Shown: piece by piece, positions 1 through 7,573 of the stretch | Position numbering within the stretch: position 1 is the stretch's first letter | Layout: the number at the start of each line of letters is the position of its first letter | Assembly: GCF_900635955.1 (NCBI RefSeq) | Contig: NZ_LR134201.1 | Span: forward strand, 558,001-622,000 | Reading direction: 5' to 3' | Length of the DNA stretch: 64,000 bases | From: Cedecea lapagei | GTDB taxonomy: Bacteria > Pseudomonadota > Gammaproteobacteria > Enterobacterales > Enterobacteriaceae | Program-made: the position numbers and the translations under genes | The notes under the pieces: model-generated | What the model was told of the DNA's origin: nothing | Database searches by the model: none | What the model saw: the letters and a program-made list of their open reading frames with translations, nothing else

Positions 1-579
1 GACAGGAGGTTTGCCGGAGGCCTCACAGGCTTTACTGGCCTCTTCCAGACGAGTTATTTGGGTCGTCCCCGCGCCCGCGCCAACCTCTTTACCGCAAACA
101 GCGTCGAAGGTTTTGAACGGCGTGATGTTGGCGCTTTTCAACGAAATAATGCCGAGCCTGCTGGCATTGTAGTAGCCAACAAAATCCACCTGCTTGAGGC
201 GTGCCTGGGTGGCGTTAATATTGGAAAGCGCAACGTCGTAGCGGCCGGTTTTCAGGCCAGGGATAATATTGTCGAACCCGCCGGTATCCCGCCATTGCAC
301 CGCAAGCCCAAGCCGCTCGCCCACCGCATTCATCACATCAATCTCTCTGCCGGCCAGCGTTTTGTTGTCTTCTTTGTAGAAAGTGGTTGGCGGCGTGTTG
401 GGGTTGGTGCCCGCCACGATGTACCCGCGTTTGACGATATCAGCAGGCAGTAAGCTTTTTAATGAAGGGTCGGCTTTTACATGTAGCGAGCTGTCAGTCG
501 GAACCGCCGCTTCTGCTGCGAACGCAGAGTGAGTCGACATGGCGAGGGCCAAAAGGGAGAGGCCTTTTGTAATTTTCAC
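1..579 (-). CDS. Amino-acid-type ABC transporter substrate-binding protein (3' part missing)
   Basis: The first 193 codons of a periplasmic solute-binding protein are visible and the rest runs off the window edge. Translation starts at a GTG (577-579) preceded by AGGAGA about 9 nt upstream. Residues 1-21 form a signal peptide ending in SAFA-A. The mature part shows the opening of a type-II binding lobe of the polar amino acid family (SBP_bac_3): RGYIVAGTNPNTPPTTFY, then REIDVMNAVGERLGL, then GRYDVALSNINAT. It would capture a solute for an ABC importer; permease and ATPase genes are not in the window. The ligand cannot be told from this fragment. It lies beyond the tRNA-Phe gene, a common insertion site, so it may be accessory. 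Confidence 0.85.
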   Translation of the reverse strand, partial: MKITKGLSLLALAMSTHSAFAAEAAVPTDSSLHVKADPSLKSLLPADIVKRGYIVAGTNPNTPPTTFYKEDNKTLAGREIDVMNAVGERLGLAVQWRDTGGFDNIIPGLKTGRYDVALSNINATQARLKQVDFVGYYNASRLGIISLKSANITPFKTFDAVCGKEVGAGAGTTQITRLEEASKACEASGKPPV

Positions 580-841
580 TGAGAGTTTTCTCCTGATAAT
601 AATGACTGACAGATTCCCGCCAGGGGAAAATATGTCCGCTAGAAATCGGGCCATAATAATGTTGAAAACAGTATTTTCTTTTAAACGCAGGGCGACCCTG
701 CATCCATAGCTGGGGGTCATTCTCAGGGAATGCAGGTGGGGTTAACAAATGCGAATAACGGATAACTATTCCCGTTAAATGGCAATACGTTTTTGGCGGC
801 CTGGTAGCGGAAAAGTCACGGTCGATAGCCGCTTAGCCGCT

Positions 842-973
842 GTTTTGACCAGCGCCTGCGCTGGCAACAAAAGGGAGGAGTCTTAGGGATGAGACGATGA
901 AGAGTCTGTATCCCAGAAAGCAAAAAACCAGCCTGTAGGCTGGTTTTTCTAAATGAGTGGTGCCCGGACTCGG
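842..973 (-). repeat. Diverged duplicate of the tRNA-Phe 3' end plus its terminator
   Basis: This block repeats the 991-1141 block. Positions 896-973 match 1065-1141 almost base for base and include the tRNA terminator hairpin and 16 nt of the tRNA 3' end (958-973, TGGTGCCCGGACTCGG). Upstream similarity is looser (842-895 against 991-1043). No tRNA body follows the fragment, so it is a relic. It could be left by a deleted tandem tRNA-Phe copy or by integration and loss of an element using the tRNA 3' end as attachment site. Confidence 0.8.
922..946 (-). terminator. Relic copy of the tRNA-Phe terminator
   Basis: AAACCAGCC (925-933) pairs with GGCTGGTTT (938-946) around a TGTA loop, with an A-run on the plus strand (a U-run in minus-strand RNA). 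It duplicates the hairpin at 1091-1115. Confidence 0.6.
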
Positions 974-990
974 ACAAAAACGTCGGGAAC

Positions 991-1141
991 GTTTTTGAAC
1001 AGCGCTTGCGCTGGCCCCAGCGGGGTGAGCCTCAGGGATGAGGCGAATAATCGAACCTCAGTTCGATGAAGAGTCCGTATCCCAGAAAGCAAAAAACCAG
1101 CCCGTAGGCTGGTTTCTTTAAATAGTGGTGCCCGGACTCGG
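991..1141 (-). repeat. Intact copy of the tRNA-Phe 3'-flank repeat
   Basis: Partner of the 842-973 repeat. It contains the functional terminator and runs into the last 16 nt of the complete tRNA gene. It carries about 20 extra bases (near 1044-1064, including a TCGAACCTCAGTTCGA palindrome) that the other copy lacks. Confidence 0.8.
1091..1115 (-). terminator. Intrinsic terminator of tRNA-Phe
   Basis: The stem AAACCAGCC/GGCTGGTTT has a 4-nt loop and is followed by six U in the minus-strand transcript. It starts about 10 nt beyond the CCA end of the tRNA. Confidence 0.8.
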
Positions 1142-1201
1142 AATCGAACCAAGGACACGGGGATTTTCAATCCCCTGCTCTACCGACTGAGCTATCCGGG
1201 C
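1126..1201 (-). tRNA. pheV: tRNA-Phe (GAA anticodon)
   Basis: A 76-nt cloverleaf on the minus strand starts GCCCGGATAGCTCAG and ends CCGGGCACCA, with CCA encoded. The anticodon loop TTGAAAA places GAA at 1166-1168. The T arm reads GGTTCGATTCC. It delivers phenylalanine to UUC/UUU codons. In E. coli K-12 the pheV copy also lies next to speC, which supports the symbol. The pheV 3' end is a well-known integration site for genomic islands in enterics, and the partial duplication just downstream fits that history. Confidence 0.97.
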
Positions 1202-1211
1202 AACGGGGCGC

Positions 1212-1240
1212 ATTAAACCGTAAACCCTATTCCGCGTCAA
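1212..1240 (-). promoter_or_regulatory. Sigma-70 promoter of tRNA-Phe
   Basis: On the minus strand TTGACG (1240-1235) and TTTAAT (1217-1212) are separated by 17 bp and followed by a GC-rich GCGCCCC stretch. A GC-rich discriminator is typical of stringently controlled stable-RNA promoters. The tRNA 5' end is about 10 nt from the -10 box. Confidence 0.75.
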
Positions 1241-1479
1241 TGGCTTTGTTGCAATGTACGGTTCGTTTGCATGATTTATGTGCGAGCTGTTACAGACTTC
1301 ATATTGAACCCCATGGCAGAAGGTGCCATGATTGCGCCAGTTTTCTCATCCACCACGGGGCGTCTTGATGTTCACTCTCAATTCCCATGCATCTTTCGGG
1401 ATGGCGCTCGTCCGTGCAGCTATTACCTTCCGAAGTCCCTTACCCACCATGCGGTGAGGGCAACGTATGCTCGCTGCAG

Positions 1480-1520
1480 GACATCAGTAAAATCAGGAGC
1501 TGCCTGGTTTTACTGATGTC
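1480..1520 (+). promoter_or_regulatory. Strong 18-bp hairpin in the speC leader
   Basis: GACATCAGTAAAATCAGG (1480-1497) pairs with CCTGGTTTTACTGATGTC (1503-1520) over all 18 positions, counting one G-U, around a 5-nt AGCTG loop. No U-run follows immediately, so it is not a plain terminator. It sits 113 nt before the speC ATG and could act as a cis-regulatory or RNA-stability element. Function is unknown. Confidence 0.6.
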
Positions 1521-1633
1521 TGGCGGTCGAAGTGGATCCACACCTAAGACCTTCAGAACGCCTTCACCGGGGAATTTTCCCTTTGCCGTGCCGGTTGGCA
1601 CTCACTCATCCTTGCATACGGGGATTTGTGCTT

Positions 1634-3769
1634 ATGAAATCATTGAAAATTGCCGCGAGCCACGACGTGGCTGCATTACTCTCAACGCATCGCGAAGTGG
1701 TTACGCTCGACGATACCGACTTCACCGATGTGGCGGCAGTTGTCATCTCCGTTGCGGATAGCCGCAGCGGTATTCTGGCTTTGCTTAAACGCACTGGGTT
1801 CAACCTGCCGGTCTTTATCTTTAGCGAAACCGCCGTTGAAGGCTTGCCGGCCGTGGCCGGCGTGATAGCCGGTAAAGCGCAGGATTATCTGGAGCTTGAA
1901 ACGGCGGCCAGCGATTACGAAGAAGATCTGCTGCCGCCGTTTTTCAACACGCTGAGCAAATACGTGGCGATGGACAACAGCACTTTTGCCTGCCCTGGTC
2001 ACCAGCATGGCGAGTTCTTCAAAAAGCATCCGGCGGGCCGCCAGTTTTATGACTTCTTTGGTGAAAACGTGTTTCGTGCCGATATGTGCAACGCAGACGT
2101 TAAGCTGGGGGATTTGCTGATCCACGAAGGCTCAGCCAAGCATGCGCAGAAGTTTGCCGCGAAGGTTTTCCACGCCGACAAAACCTATTTCGTCCTTAAC
2201 GGCACCTCTGCGGCTAACAAAGTGGTGACTAACGCACTGCTGACGCGCGGTGACCTGGTGCTGTTTGACCGTAACAACCATAAATCTAACCATCACGGGG
2301 CGCTTATTCAGGCCGGTGCGACGCCAGTTTACCTGGAAGCGTCACGTAACCCCTTCGGCTTTATCGGCGGGATTGACGCCCACTGTTTTGATGAGAAATA
2401 CCTGCGGGAGCTGATTGCGGAAGTGGCGCCAGGTCGTGCTCAGGAAGCAAGGCCGTTCCGCCTGGCGGTTATCCAACTTGGCACCTATGACGGTACGATT
2501 TATAACGCCCGACAGGTGGTGGATAACATCGGCCATCTTTGCGATTACATCCTCTTTGACTCGGCGTGGGTCGGCTACGAGCAGTTTATTCCTATGATGG
2601 CGGACTGTTCGCCGCTGCTTCTGGAGCTGAATGAAAACGATCCGGGGATTTTTGTCACCCAGTCGGTGCATAAACAGCAGGCCGGTTTCTCTCAGACTTC
2701 TCAGATCCATAAGAAAGACAACCATATTCGCGGGCAGGCCCGTTTTTGTCCGCACAAGCGGCTGAACAATGCTTTTATGCTGCATGCCTCAACCAGCCCG
2801 TTCTACCCGCTGTTTGCCGCGCTTGATGTGAACGCCAAGATTCACGAGGGCGAGAGCGGTCGCCGCCTGTGGGCGGAGTGCGTAGCCCTGGGGATAGAGG
2901 CCCGCAAGGCGATTATCGCTAACTGTAAAATGATCAAACCGTTTATTCCGCCTGAGGTGGCCGGGCGTCCGTGGCAGGATCATCCGACGGAGAAGATCGC
3001 CCAGGAGCGTCGTTTCTTCAGCTTTGAGCCAGGCGAGCGCTGGCACGGTTTTGAGGGCTATGCGAAAGACGAATACTTTGTTGATCCCTGCAAGCTGCTG
3101 CTCACGACGCCGGGTATCGATCCGCAGACCGGGCGTTATACCGAGTTTGGCGTACCGGCGGCGATCCTCGCTAACTATCTGCGCGAAAACGGCATCGTGC
3201 CGGAGAAATCGGATCTGAATTCGATCCTGTTCCTGCTCACGCCGGCGGAGAGCCACGAGAAACTGGCTCTGCTGGTGGCGATGCTTGCGCAGTTTGAACA
3301 GCATATTGAGGACGACACGCCGCTGGCGGAGGTGCTGCCAACGATTTATCAGAAGTACCCGGTGCGTTACAAGGGCTACACCCTGCGCCAGCTTTGCCAG
3401 GAGATGCACGACCTGTACGTGAGCTTTGAAGTCAAAGAGCTGCAGAAAGCGATGTTCCGCAAGCAGAGCCTGCCCGCCGTGGTGATGAACCCGCAGGACG
3501 CCAACATCGAGTTTATTCGCGGCAATGTGGAGCTGGTGCGCCTGAGTGAATCTGAAGGGCGTATTGCGGCGGAAGGCGCCTTGCCTTATCCACCAGGCGT
3601 GCTTTGCGTGGTACCGGGTGAAGTATGGGGCGGGGCGGCGCTGCGTTATTTCCTCGCGCTGGAAGAGGGCGTGAATATGCTGCCGGGCTTCTCCCCAGAG
3701 CTGCAGGGCGTTTACAGCGAGACGGATTCTGACGGTATTAAACGGCTGTACGGCTATATGCTGAAGTAA
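1634..3769 (+). CDS. speC: Constitutive-type ornithine decarboxylase SpeC
   Basis: 711 aa, the same length as E. coli SpeC. It decarboxylates L-ornithine to putrescine, the direct route to polyamines, in the cytoplasm with PLP. The N-terminal wing (about 1-110) precedes the fold-I PLP domain. The PLP lysine is Lys347 in the motif SVHKQQAGFSQ, and the C-terminal OKR decarboxylase domain ends LYGYMLK. An in-frame extension reaches 1532, but the ATG at 1634 gives the family N-terminus (MKSLKIAASHDV). It is the biosynthetic SpeC by its neighbours mltC and pheV, not the acid-inducible SpeF. A long structured leader precedes it. Confidence 0.97.
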   Translation: MKSLKIAASHDVAALLSTHREVVTLDDTDFTDVAAVVISVADSRSGILALLKRTGFNLPVFIFSETAVEGLPAVAGVIAGKAQDYLELETAASDYEEDLLPPFFNTLSKYVAMDNSTFACPGHQHGEFFKKHPAGRQFYDFFGENVFRADMCNADVKLGDLLIHEGSAKHAQKFAAKVFHADKTYFVLNGTSAANKVVTNALLTRGDLVLFDRNNHKSNHHGALIQAGATPVYLEASRNPFGFIGGIDAHCFDEKYLRELIAEVAPGRAQEARPFRLAVIQLGTYDGTIYNARQVVDNIGHLCDYILFDSAWVGYEQFIPMMADCSPLLLELNENDPGIFVTQSVHKQQAGFSQTSQIHKKDNHIRGQARFCPHKRLNNAFMLHASTSPFYPLFAALDVNAKIHEGESGRRLWAECVALGIEARKAIIANCKMIKPFIPPEVAGRPWQDHPTEKIAQERRFFSFEPGERWHGFEGYAKDEYFVDPCKLLLTTPGIDPQTGRYTEFGVPAAILANYLRENGIVPEKSDLNSILFLLTPAESHEKLALLVAMLAQFEQHIEDDTPLAEVLPTIYQKYPVRYKGYTLRQLCQEMHDLYVSFEVKELQKAMFRKQSLPAVVMNPQDANIEFIRGNVELVRLSESEGRIAAEGALPYPPGVLCVVPGEVWGGAALRYFLALEEGVNMLPGFSPELQGVYSETDSDGIKRLYGYMLK

Positions 3770-3780
3770 GAGGGAGAATC

Positions 3781-3812
3781 CCCTCTCCCTTTTAGGGAGA
3801 GGGTTAGGGTGA
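3781..3812. repeat. Dispersed GGGAGAGGG palindrome, copy 1
   Basis: CCCTCTCCCT/AGGGAGAGGG forms a 10-bp stem with a 3-nt loop, followed by TTAGGGTGAGGG. It lies between the convergent ends of speC and mltC. Related copies occur at 8302-8384, 23536-23556 and 45085-45106. It may also act as a bidirectional terminator. Confidence 0.7.
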
Positions 3813-3819
3813 GGGTAAA

Positions 3820-4899
3820 CTACCGCCGGCGATAGCTCTTCTGCGCGGTGTTAACCTTATACAAATAACGACGCGACTCGGCGGACGGGTGGCGAGTTGT
3901 CAGGGTCTGATAAACATCACCCGGCGCCATGTTGTTGATCAGGCTGAAAGCCTGAGTCTTGTCGTTGGAGAACACCCGCAGCACGCTGCCCGCGCCGCCG
4001 TTATAGGCGGTGATGACCGCATAGCGACGTGACGTTGGGTTATCAATCTGCCCAAGATAGCTGTTCTGCAAAATCGCCAGATAAGCCGTGCCGGTATCGA
4101 TATTGCTTTCCGGATCGAACAGGAAGCTGCGGCTTGGTTTACCCCATTTCCCCTGCGCTTTAAACACGTCTACCCCGGCGCTGTGCTGAACAACCTGCAT
4201 CAGGCCCAGCGCATCCGCATGGCTTACCGCATACGGGTTAAAGCTCGATTCTGTCTGCATGATAGCCAGAATCAGCGACTCTTCTACGCCGTATTTCTTC
4301 GAGGCTTTACGCACCATGCCAAGGTATTTATGGGCACGTTTGTCGAGGTGGTTAGGCACAAGATTGATGGTCACGCTATAGACGATTTTCAGCCCGGTGC
4401 TGCGCTTTTGCAGACGCGTTTGCAGCAGATAGTCGGCGAATTTCGTCGCACGGCCTTCCCAGCGAATCGGCTGGCCGGTGTTATCGACCACCTGCCCGTA
4501 AAGGAACGGCTCTCTGGAAATGGTAACGTCGTTGGCGTCGGAATAGAGATCTATGGAGCTTGGATCGTCGCCCATCAGCAGGGTGCTAACGATCGCCTGG
4601 CGCAGGTGCGCGGTCGGATCGGTTCCCGCGATGGTCTCAACGGTGATGGTACCTTCGTCGAAGTTAATGTGGCTGCGCGTCAGATATTGGTCGGTGTATT
4701 TAACGTAATCTTTCGGGCCTGCAATCAGTACCTCTTTGATACCCCAGATATTTTCAATGTTGTTGGCAAATTGCCCCATTAAAATATCGAACCCGTTGGT
4801 GTCCTTGATAAACGCGTCGTTGTAGGCGTCGTCGTTTTTTTTACTGGAACAGGAGATCAGCAACGGGGCCACGAGAGCCAGCGCGAGAAGTTTTTTCAT
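3820..4899 (-). CDS. mltC: Membrane-bound lytic murein transglycosylase C
   Basis: 359 aa, the E. coli length. It cleaves peptidoglycan glycan strands to 1,6-anhydro products on the inner face of the outer membrane. The lipoprotein signal is MKKLLALALVAPLLISC with the lipid-bearing Cys17, and Ser at +2 predicts outer-membrane sorting. The N-terminal MltC domain is followed by the SLT domain with the catalytic glutamate in MQTESSFNPYAVS, then GLMQVVQ and AYNGGAG. The upstream ATG at 4902 is a possible alternative start adding one Met. It is transcribed after mutY and yggX and converges on speC. In K-12 nupG lies between mltC and speC; it is absent here. Confidence 0.96.
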   Translation of the reverse strand: MKKLLALALVAPLLISCSSKKNDDAYNDAFIKDTNGFDILMGQFANNIENIWGIKEVLIAGPKDYVKYTDQYLTRSHINFDEGTITVETIAGTDPTAHLRQAIVSTLLMGDDPSSIDLYSDANDVTISREPFLYGQVVDNTGQPIRWEGRATKFADYLLQTRLQKRSTGLKIVYSVTINLVPNHLDKRAHKYLGMVRKASKKYGVEESLILAIMQTESSFNPYAVSHADALGLMQVVQHSAGVDVFKAQGKWGKPSRSFLFDPESNIDTGTAYLAILQNSYLGQIDNPTSRRYAVITAYNGGAGSVLRVFSNDKTQAFSLINNMAPGDVYQTLTTRHPSAESRRYLYKVNTAQKSYRRR

Positions 4900-4942
4900 C
4901 ATTCCGTGTGTGCGTGTTGTGTTTGCAAAAAGGTGCCGACGA

Positions 4943-5218
4943 TTACTGTTTTTCTGGCGGGGTGAAGCCTTCGATATGGACCTCTTTCCCTTCGAACAGG
5001 AAATTGACCATCTCATTTTCCAGTTCTTTGCGGTGCTCCGGGTTCATCATGCTCATCTTTCTTTCATTGATAAGCATGGTCTGCTTGGACTGCCACAGGG
5101 CCCAGGCTTCTTTCGAGATTTCGTTGTAGATTCGCTTACCCAGCTCGCCAGGATACAGCTGAAAATCCTGGCCTTCTGCTTCGCGCTGCAGGTAAGTACA
5201 AAAAATCGTTCTGCTCAT
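4943..5218 (-). CDS. yggX: YggX, probable Fe(II)-trafficking / oxidative protection protein
   Basis: 91 aa, full length for the YggX family. Members protect Fe-S clusters and DNA from oxidative damage and are thought to handle labile iron in the cytoplasm. The conserved start MSRTIFCTYL carries the single conserved Cys7, and the family block FQLYPGELGKRIY follows. It begins 2 nt after the mutY stop, so it is co-transcribed and probably translationally coupled with mutY, itself an Fe-S enzyme. Its ribosome site GAGGA lies inside the last mutY codons. Confidence 0.95.
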   Translation of the reverse strand: MSRTIFCTYLQREAEGQDFQLYPGELGKRIYNEISKEAWALWQSKQTMLINERKMSMMNPEHRKELENEMVNFLFEGKEVHIEGFTPPEKQ

Positions 5219-5220
5219 GA

Positions 5221-6303
5221 TTATTCCTCTTCTTCGGCTCGAGCGGGCGCTAAGGCGACCGGTTCGGCACGCAATTGTTGTAGCAGGCGCTCTACGGGAG
5301 CCGCCAGCCCGACGGATTGTGGCTGGCCTAAGTTATACCAGAGAGCGGTGCCTTCATCCATGCAGCCGCCCGCAGAGGACATCGGAAGCCACATTGGCAC
5401 AATGTCTAAATGGAAATGGCTGAAGGTATGGCGGAAAGCCGTTAACTGCGTGAGATTATCGGCCGAAATACCGCGCTGTTCCAGCCAGCGACGTAATTCC
5501 TGTTCGTCAGAAAACTGTGGGAAGCAGAATAAACCTCCCCATAATCCCACGGCCGGACGCTGGGCCAGGAATACCTCATCACCGTGCTGCATCATCAGCA
5601 TATAGCCGGTGCGTTCCGGGAGCGTCACTTTAGGTTTCTTGCCCGGATAGTTCGCCCAACTATGATTGGCATAGGCCACGCAGCCGTTGCTCAGCGGGCA
5701 AAGCTCGCATTTAGGTTTTGAGCGCGTGCAGACCATGGCGCCAAGATCCATCATCGCCTGATTAAACTGGCTTACGCCCTGCGCCGGGGTGACTCGTTCG
5801 CTTATCTCCCAGAGGCGATTTTCGACCTCTTTTTTACCCGGCCAGCCCGACACGGCGTAGCAGCGTGCGAGCACGCGCTTAACGTTGCCGTCGAGAATCG
5901 GGAAGTGTTTGCCCAGCGAAAGAGAGAGAATCGCGCCTGCGGTGGAGCGTCCGACGCCAGGCAAATCGGCAACTTCTTCATAGGTTTGTGGGAAAACGCC
6001 ACCGTGTTTATCGGCAACCTGCTGCGCCGCTTTATGCAAATTACGCGCACGGGCGTAATAGCCCAGCCCTGTCCATAGATGGAGCACTTCATCCAGAGGC
6101 GCTTGTGCAAGATCGGTTACGGTAGGGAAGCGCGCCATAAAGCGCTCAAAATAAGGGATGACCGTTGCGACCTGGGTTTGTTGCAACATCACCTCAGAGA
6201 GCCATACTTTATAAGGCGTTTTCTCCTGCTGCCACGGCAGGGTTTTACGCCCATACTTGTGGTACCAGTCGAGTACTTGTTGGGCAAATTGAGGTGCTTG
6301 CAT
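5221..6303 (-). CDS. mutY: Adenine DNA glycosylase MutY
   Basis: 360 aa (E. coli 350). It removes adenine mispaired with 8-oxoguanine or guanine. The catalytic glutamate lies in SEVMLQQTQV, the helix-hairpin-helix in LPGVGRSTAGAI and the catalytic aspartate in PILDGNVKR. The [4Fe-4S] ligands are in CTRSKPKCELCPLSNGC. A C-terminal NUDIX-like 8-oxoG recognition domain includes FRHTFSHFHLDI. The ATG at 6303 gives the standard MQAPQF start; the frame extends to 6402 without a better site. The tail after ERLLQQL is longer than in E. coli and ends EEEE, bases that also form the yggX ribosome site. It is divergent from trmB. Confidence 0.97.
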   Translation of the reverse strand: MQAPQFAQQVLDWYHKYGRKTLPWQQEKTPYKVWLSEVMLQQTQVATVIPYFERFMARFPTVTDLAQAPLDEVLHLWTGLGYYARARNLHKAAQQVADKHGGVFPQTYEEVADLPGVGRSTAGAILSLSLGKHFPILDGNVKRVLARCYAVSGWPGKKEVENRLWEISERVTPAQGVSQFNQAMMDLGAMVCTRSKPKCELCPLSNGCVAYANHSWANYPGKKPKVTLPERTGYMLMMQHGDEVFLAQRPAVGLWGGLFCFPQFSDEQELRRWLEQRGISADNLTQLTAFRHTFSHFHLDIVPMWLPMSSAGGCMDEGTALWYNLGQPQSVGLAAPVERLLQQLRAEPVALAPARAEEEE

Positions 6304-6458
6304 CGTCAACGCGAGATATCCGGCAAAGGTGTAATAAAGGTGCCGATTCCAGCACAGAGGCGTAAAGCTGTAAACCGGAACTTTCTGCCACTTGCTTCTC
6401 ACCTTTAACTTTGGATAATGCCCGTTTCCCGAACACTAAGCGAAGCGTTAAGAAAACC

Positions 6459-7178
6459 ATGAAGAATGACGTCATTTCACCGGAATTTAATGAAGAAGGC
6501 CGTGTGCTGCGCCGCATCCGCAGCTTTGTCCGTCGCCAGGGGCGCCTGACAAAAGGCCAGCAGCATGCGCTGGATAACTACTGGCCGGTGATGGGCGTTG
6601 AGTTCCAGGCCGAGCCTGCCGATTTTAGCGAGATTTTTGGCCGCGAAGCGCCGGTCACGCTGGAAATTGGTTTTGGGATGGGCACTTCGCTGGTGGCGAT
6701 GGCGGAAACCAATCCTCAGCACAACTACCTCGGCATTGAAGTGCATTCGCCGGGTGTGGGCGCCTGCCTGAGCACCGCGCATGAAGCCGGCGTTGAGAAC
6801 CTCCGCGTGATGTGCCACGACGCGGTGGAAGTGCTGGAAAACATGATTCCTGACAATTCTTTGAACATGGTTCAGCTGTTTTTCCCTGATCCATGGCATA
6901 AAGCGCGTCATAATAAACGCCGTATCGTTCAGGTGCCGTTTGCTGACCTTGTTAAACGTAAGCTGAAGCTGGGCGGCGTGTTCCATATGGCAACCGACTG
7001 GGAACCTTATGCTGAACACATGCTCGAAGTGATGTCCTCTATCGAAGGGTATAAAAACCAGTCGGAGAGTCACGACTACGTACCGCGTCCGGATTCACGT
7101 CCGGTGACCAAATTTGAACAACGTGGCCATCGTCTTGGCCACGGCGTATGGGACTTAATGTTCGAGAGGGTGAAATAA
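6459..7178 (+). CDS. trmB: tRNA (guanine46-N7)-methyltransferase
   Basis: 239 aa, E. coli length. It transfers a methyl group from SAM to N7 of G46 in the tRNA variable loop. The Rossmann SAM motif is LEIGFGMGTSLV and the conserved blocks GIEVHSPGVGACL, FFPDPWHKARHNKRR and FHMATDWEPYA are all present. The ATG at 6459 gives the family start MKNDVISPEF; an in-frame ATG at 6411 would add 16 non-conserved residues. The stop overlaps the yggL start (TAATG), so the two are translationally coupled. Confidence 0.97.
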   Translation: MKNDVISPEFNEEGRVLRRIRSFVRRQGRLTKGQQHALDNYWPVMGVEFQAEPADFSEIFGREAPVTLEIGFGMGTSLVAMAETNPQHNYLGIEVHSPGVGACLSTAHEAGVENLRVMCHDAVEVLENMIPDNSLNMVQLFFPDPWHKARHNKRRIVQVPFADLVKRKLKLGGVFHMATDWEPYAEHMLEVMSSIEGYKNQSESHDYVPRPDSRPVTKFEQRGHRLGHGVWDLMFERVK

Positions 7179-7504
7179 TGGCAAAGAATCGTAGCCGTCG
7201 TCTGCGTAAGAAAATGCATATCGAAGAGTTCCAGGAGCTGGGGTTCTCGATTGCCTGGCGCTTCCCGGAGGGCACTTCTGAAGAGCAAATCGATAAAACC
7301 GTGGACGAACTGATCGCCGAAGTGATTGCGCCGAACAAGCTGGCGTTTGACGGCAGCGGTTACCTGGTCTGGGAAGGTCTGGTGTGCATGGAAGAGATTG
7401 GTAAATGCACCGAAGAGCACCAGGCGCTGGTGCGTAAATGGTTAGAAGACCGCAAGCTCGAAGATGTTCGCATTAGCGATCTGTTCGACGTCTGGTGGGA
7501 CTAA
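7178..7504 (+). CDS. yggL: YggL family protein (DUF469), ribosome-associated
   Basis: 108 aa, E. coli length. It is a small basic-start cytoplasmic protein (MAKNRSRRLRKKMH) with the conserved block EFQELGFSIAWRFPEGT and terminal LFDVWWD. The family has been linked to 50S ribosomal subunits, but no catalytic function is established. Its ATG shares one base with the trmB stop, so the two form one operon, closed by a hairpin terminator just after the gene. Confidence 0.93.
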   Translation: MAKNRSRRLRKKMHIEEFQELGFSIAWRFPEGTSEEQIDKTVDELIAEVIAPNKLAFDGSGYLVWEGLVCMEEIGKCTEEHQALVRKWLEDRKLEDVRISDLFDVWWD

Positions 7505-7520
7505 GCTTTCGCAAGGAACA

Positions 7521-7547
7521 GGCTGGTTAATTAACCGGCCTTTTTTT
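7521..7547 (+). terminator. Intrinsic terminator of trmB-yggL
   Basis: GGCTGGTTAA pairs with TTAACCGGCC (one G-U pair) and is followed by seven T. Confidence 0.85.
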
Positions 7548-7573
7548 CAGGAGCTGATTTTTCAGGAGAAAAT

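Larger units (their letters stand above)
580..1125. other. Non-coding spacer between the ABC gene and tRNA-Phe
   Basis: No convincing gene is present. The part nearest the ABC gene (580-840) is AT-richer and must carry that gene's promoter on the minus strand, but I could not pick clear -35/-10 boxes. The remainder consists of two diverged copies of a tRNA 3'-flanking segment, described separately. Short perfect hairpins built on CCAGCG/CGCTGG recur inside both copies. Confidence 0.6.
1202..1633 (+). other. Long leader region upstream of speC
   Basis: This is 432 bp with no clear protein gene, between the divergent tRNA-Phe promoter and the speC start. It holds the strong hairpin at 1480-1520. 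An 81-codon reading frame (1271-1516) has a poor ribosome site and stops inside the hairpin; I do not call it a gene. A smaller GTGCC/GGCAC dyad lies near 1587-1600. Confidence 0.6.

Noticed and set aside
494..748. 84-codon frame antisense to and upstream of the ABC binding-protein gene
   Set aside because: It overlaps the signal-peptide coding region in another frame and its promoter region; no coding features.
1271..1516. 81-codon frame in the speC leader
   Set aside because: No Shine-Dalgarno before the ATG at 1271 and no familiar sequence. Kept only as a possibility in the hairpin finding.
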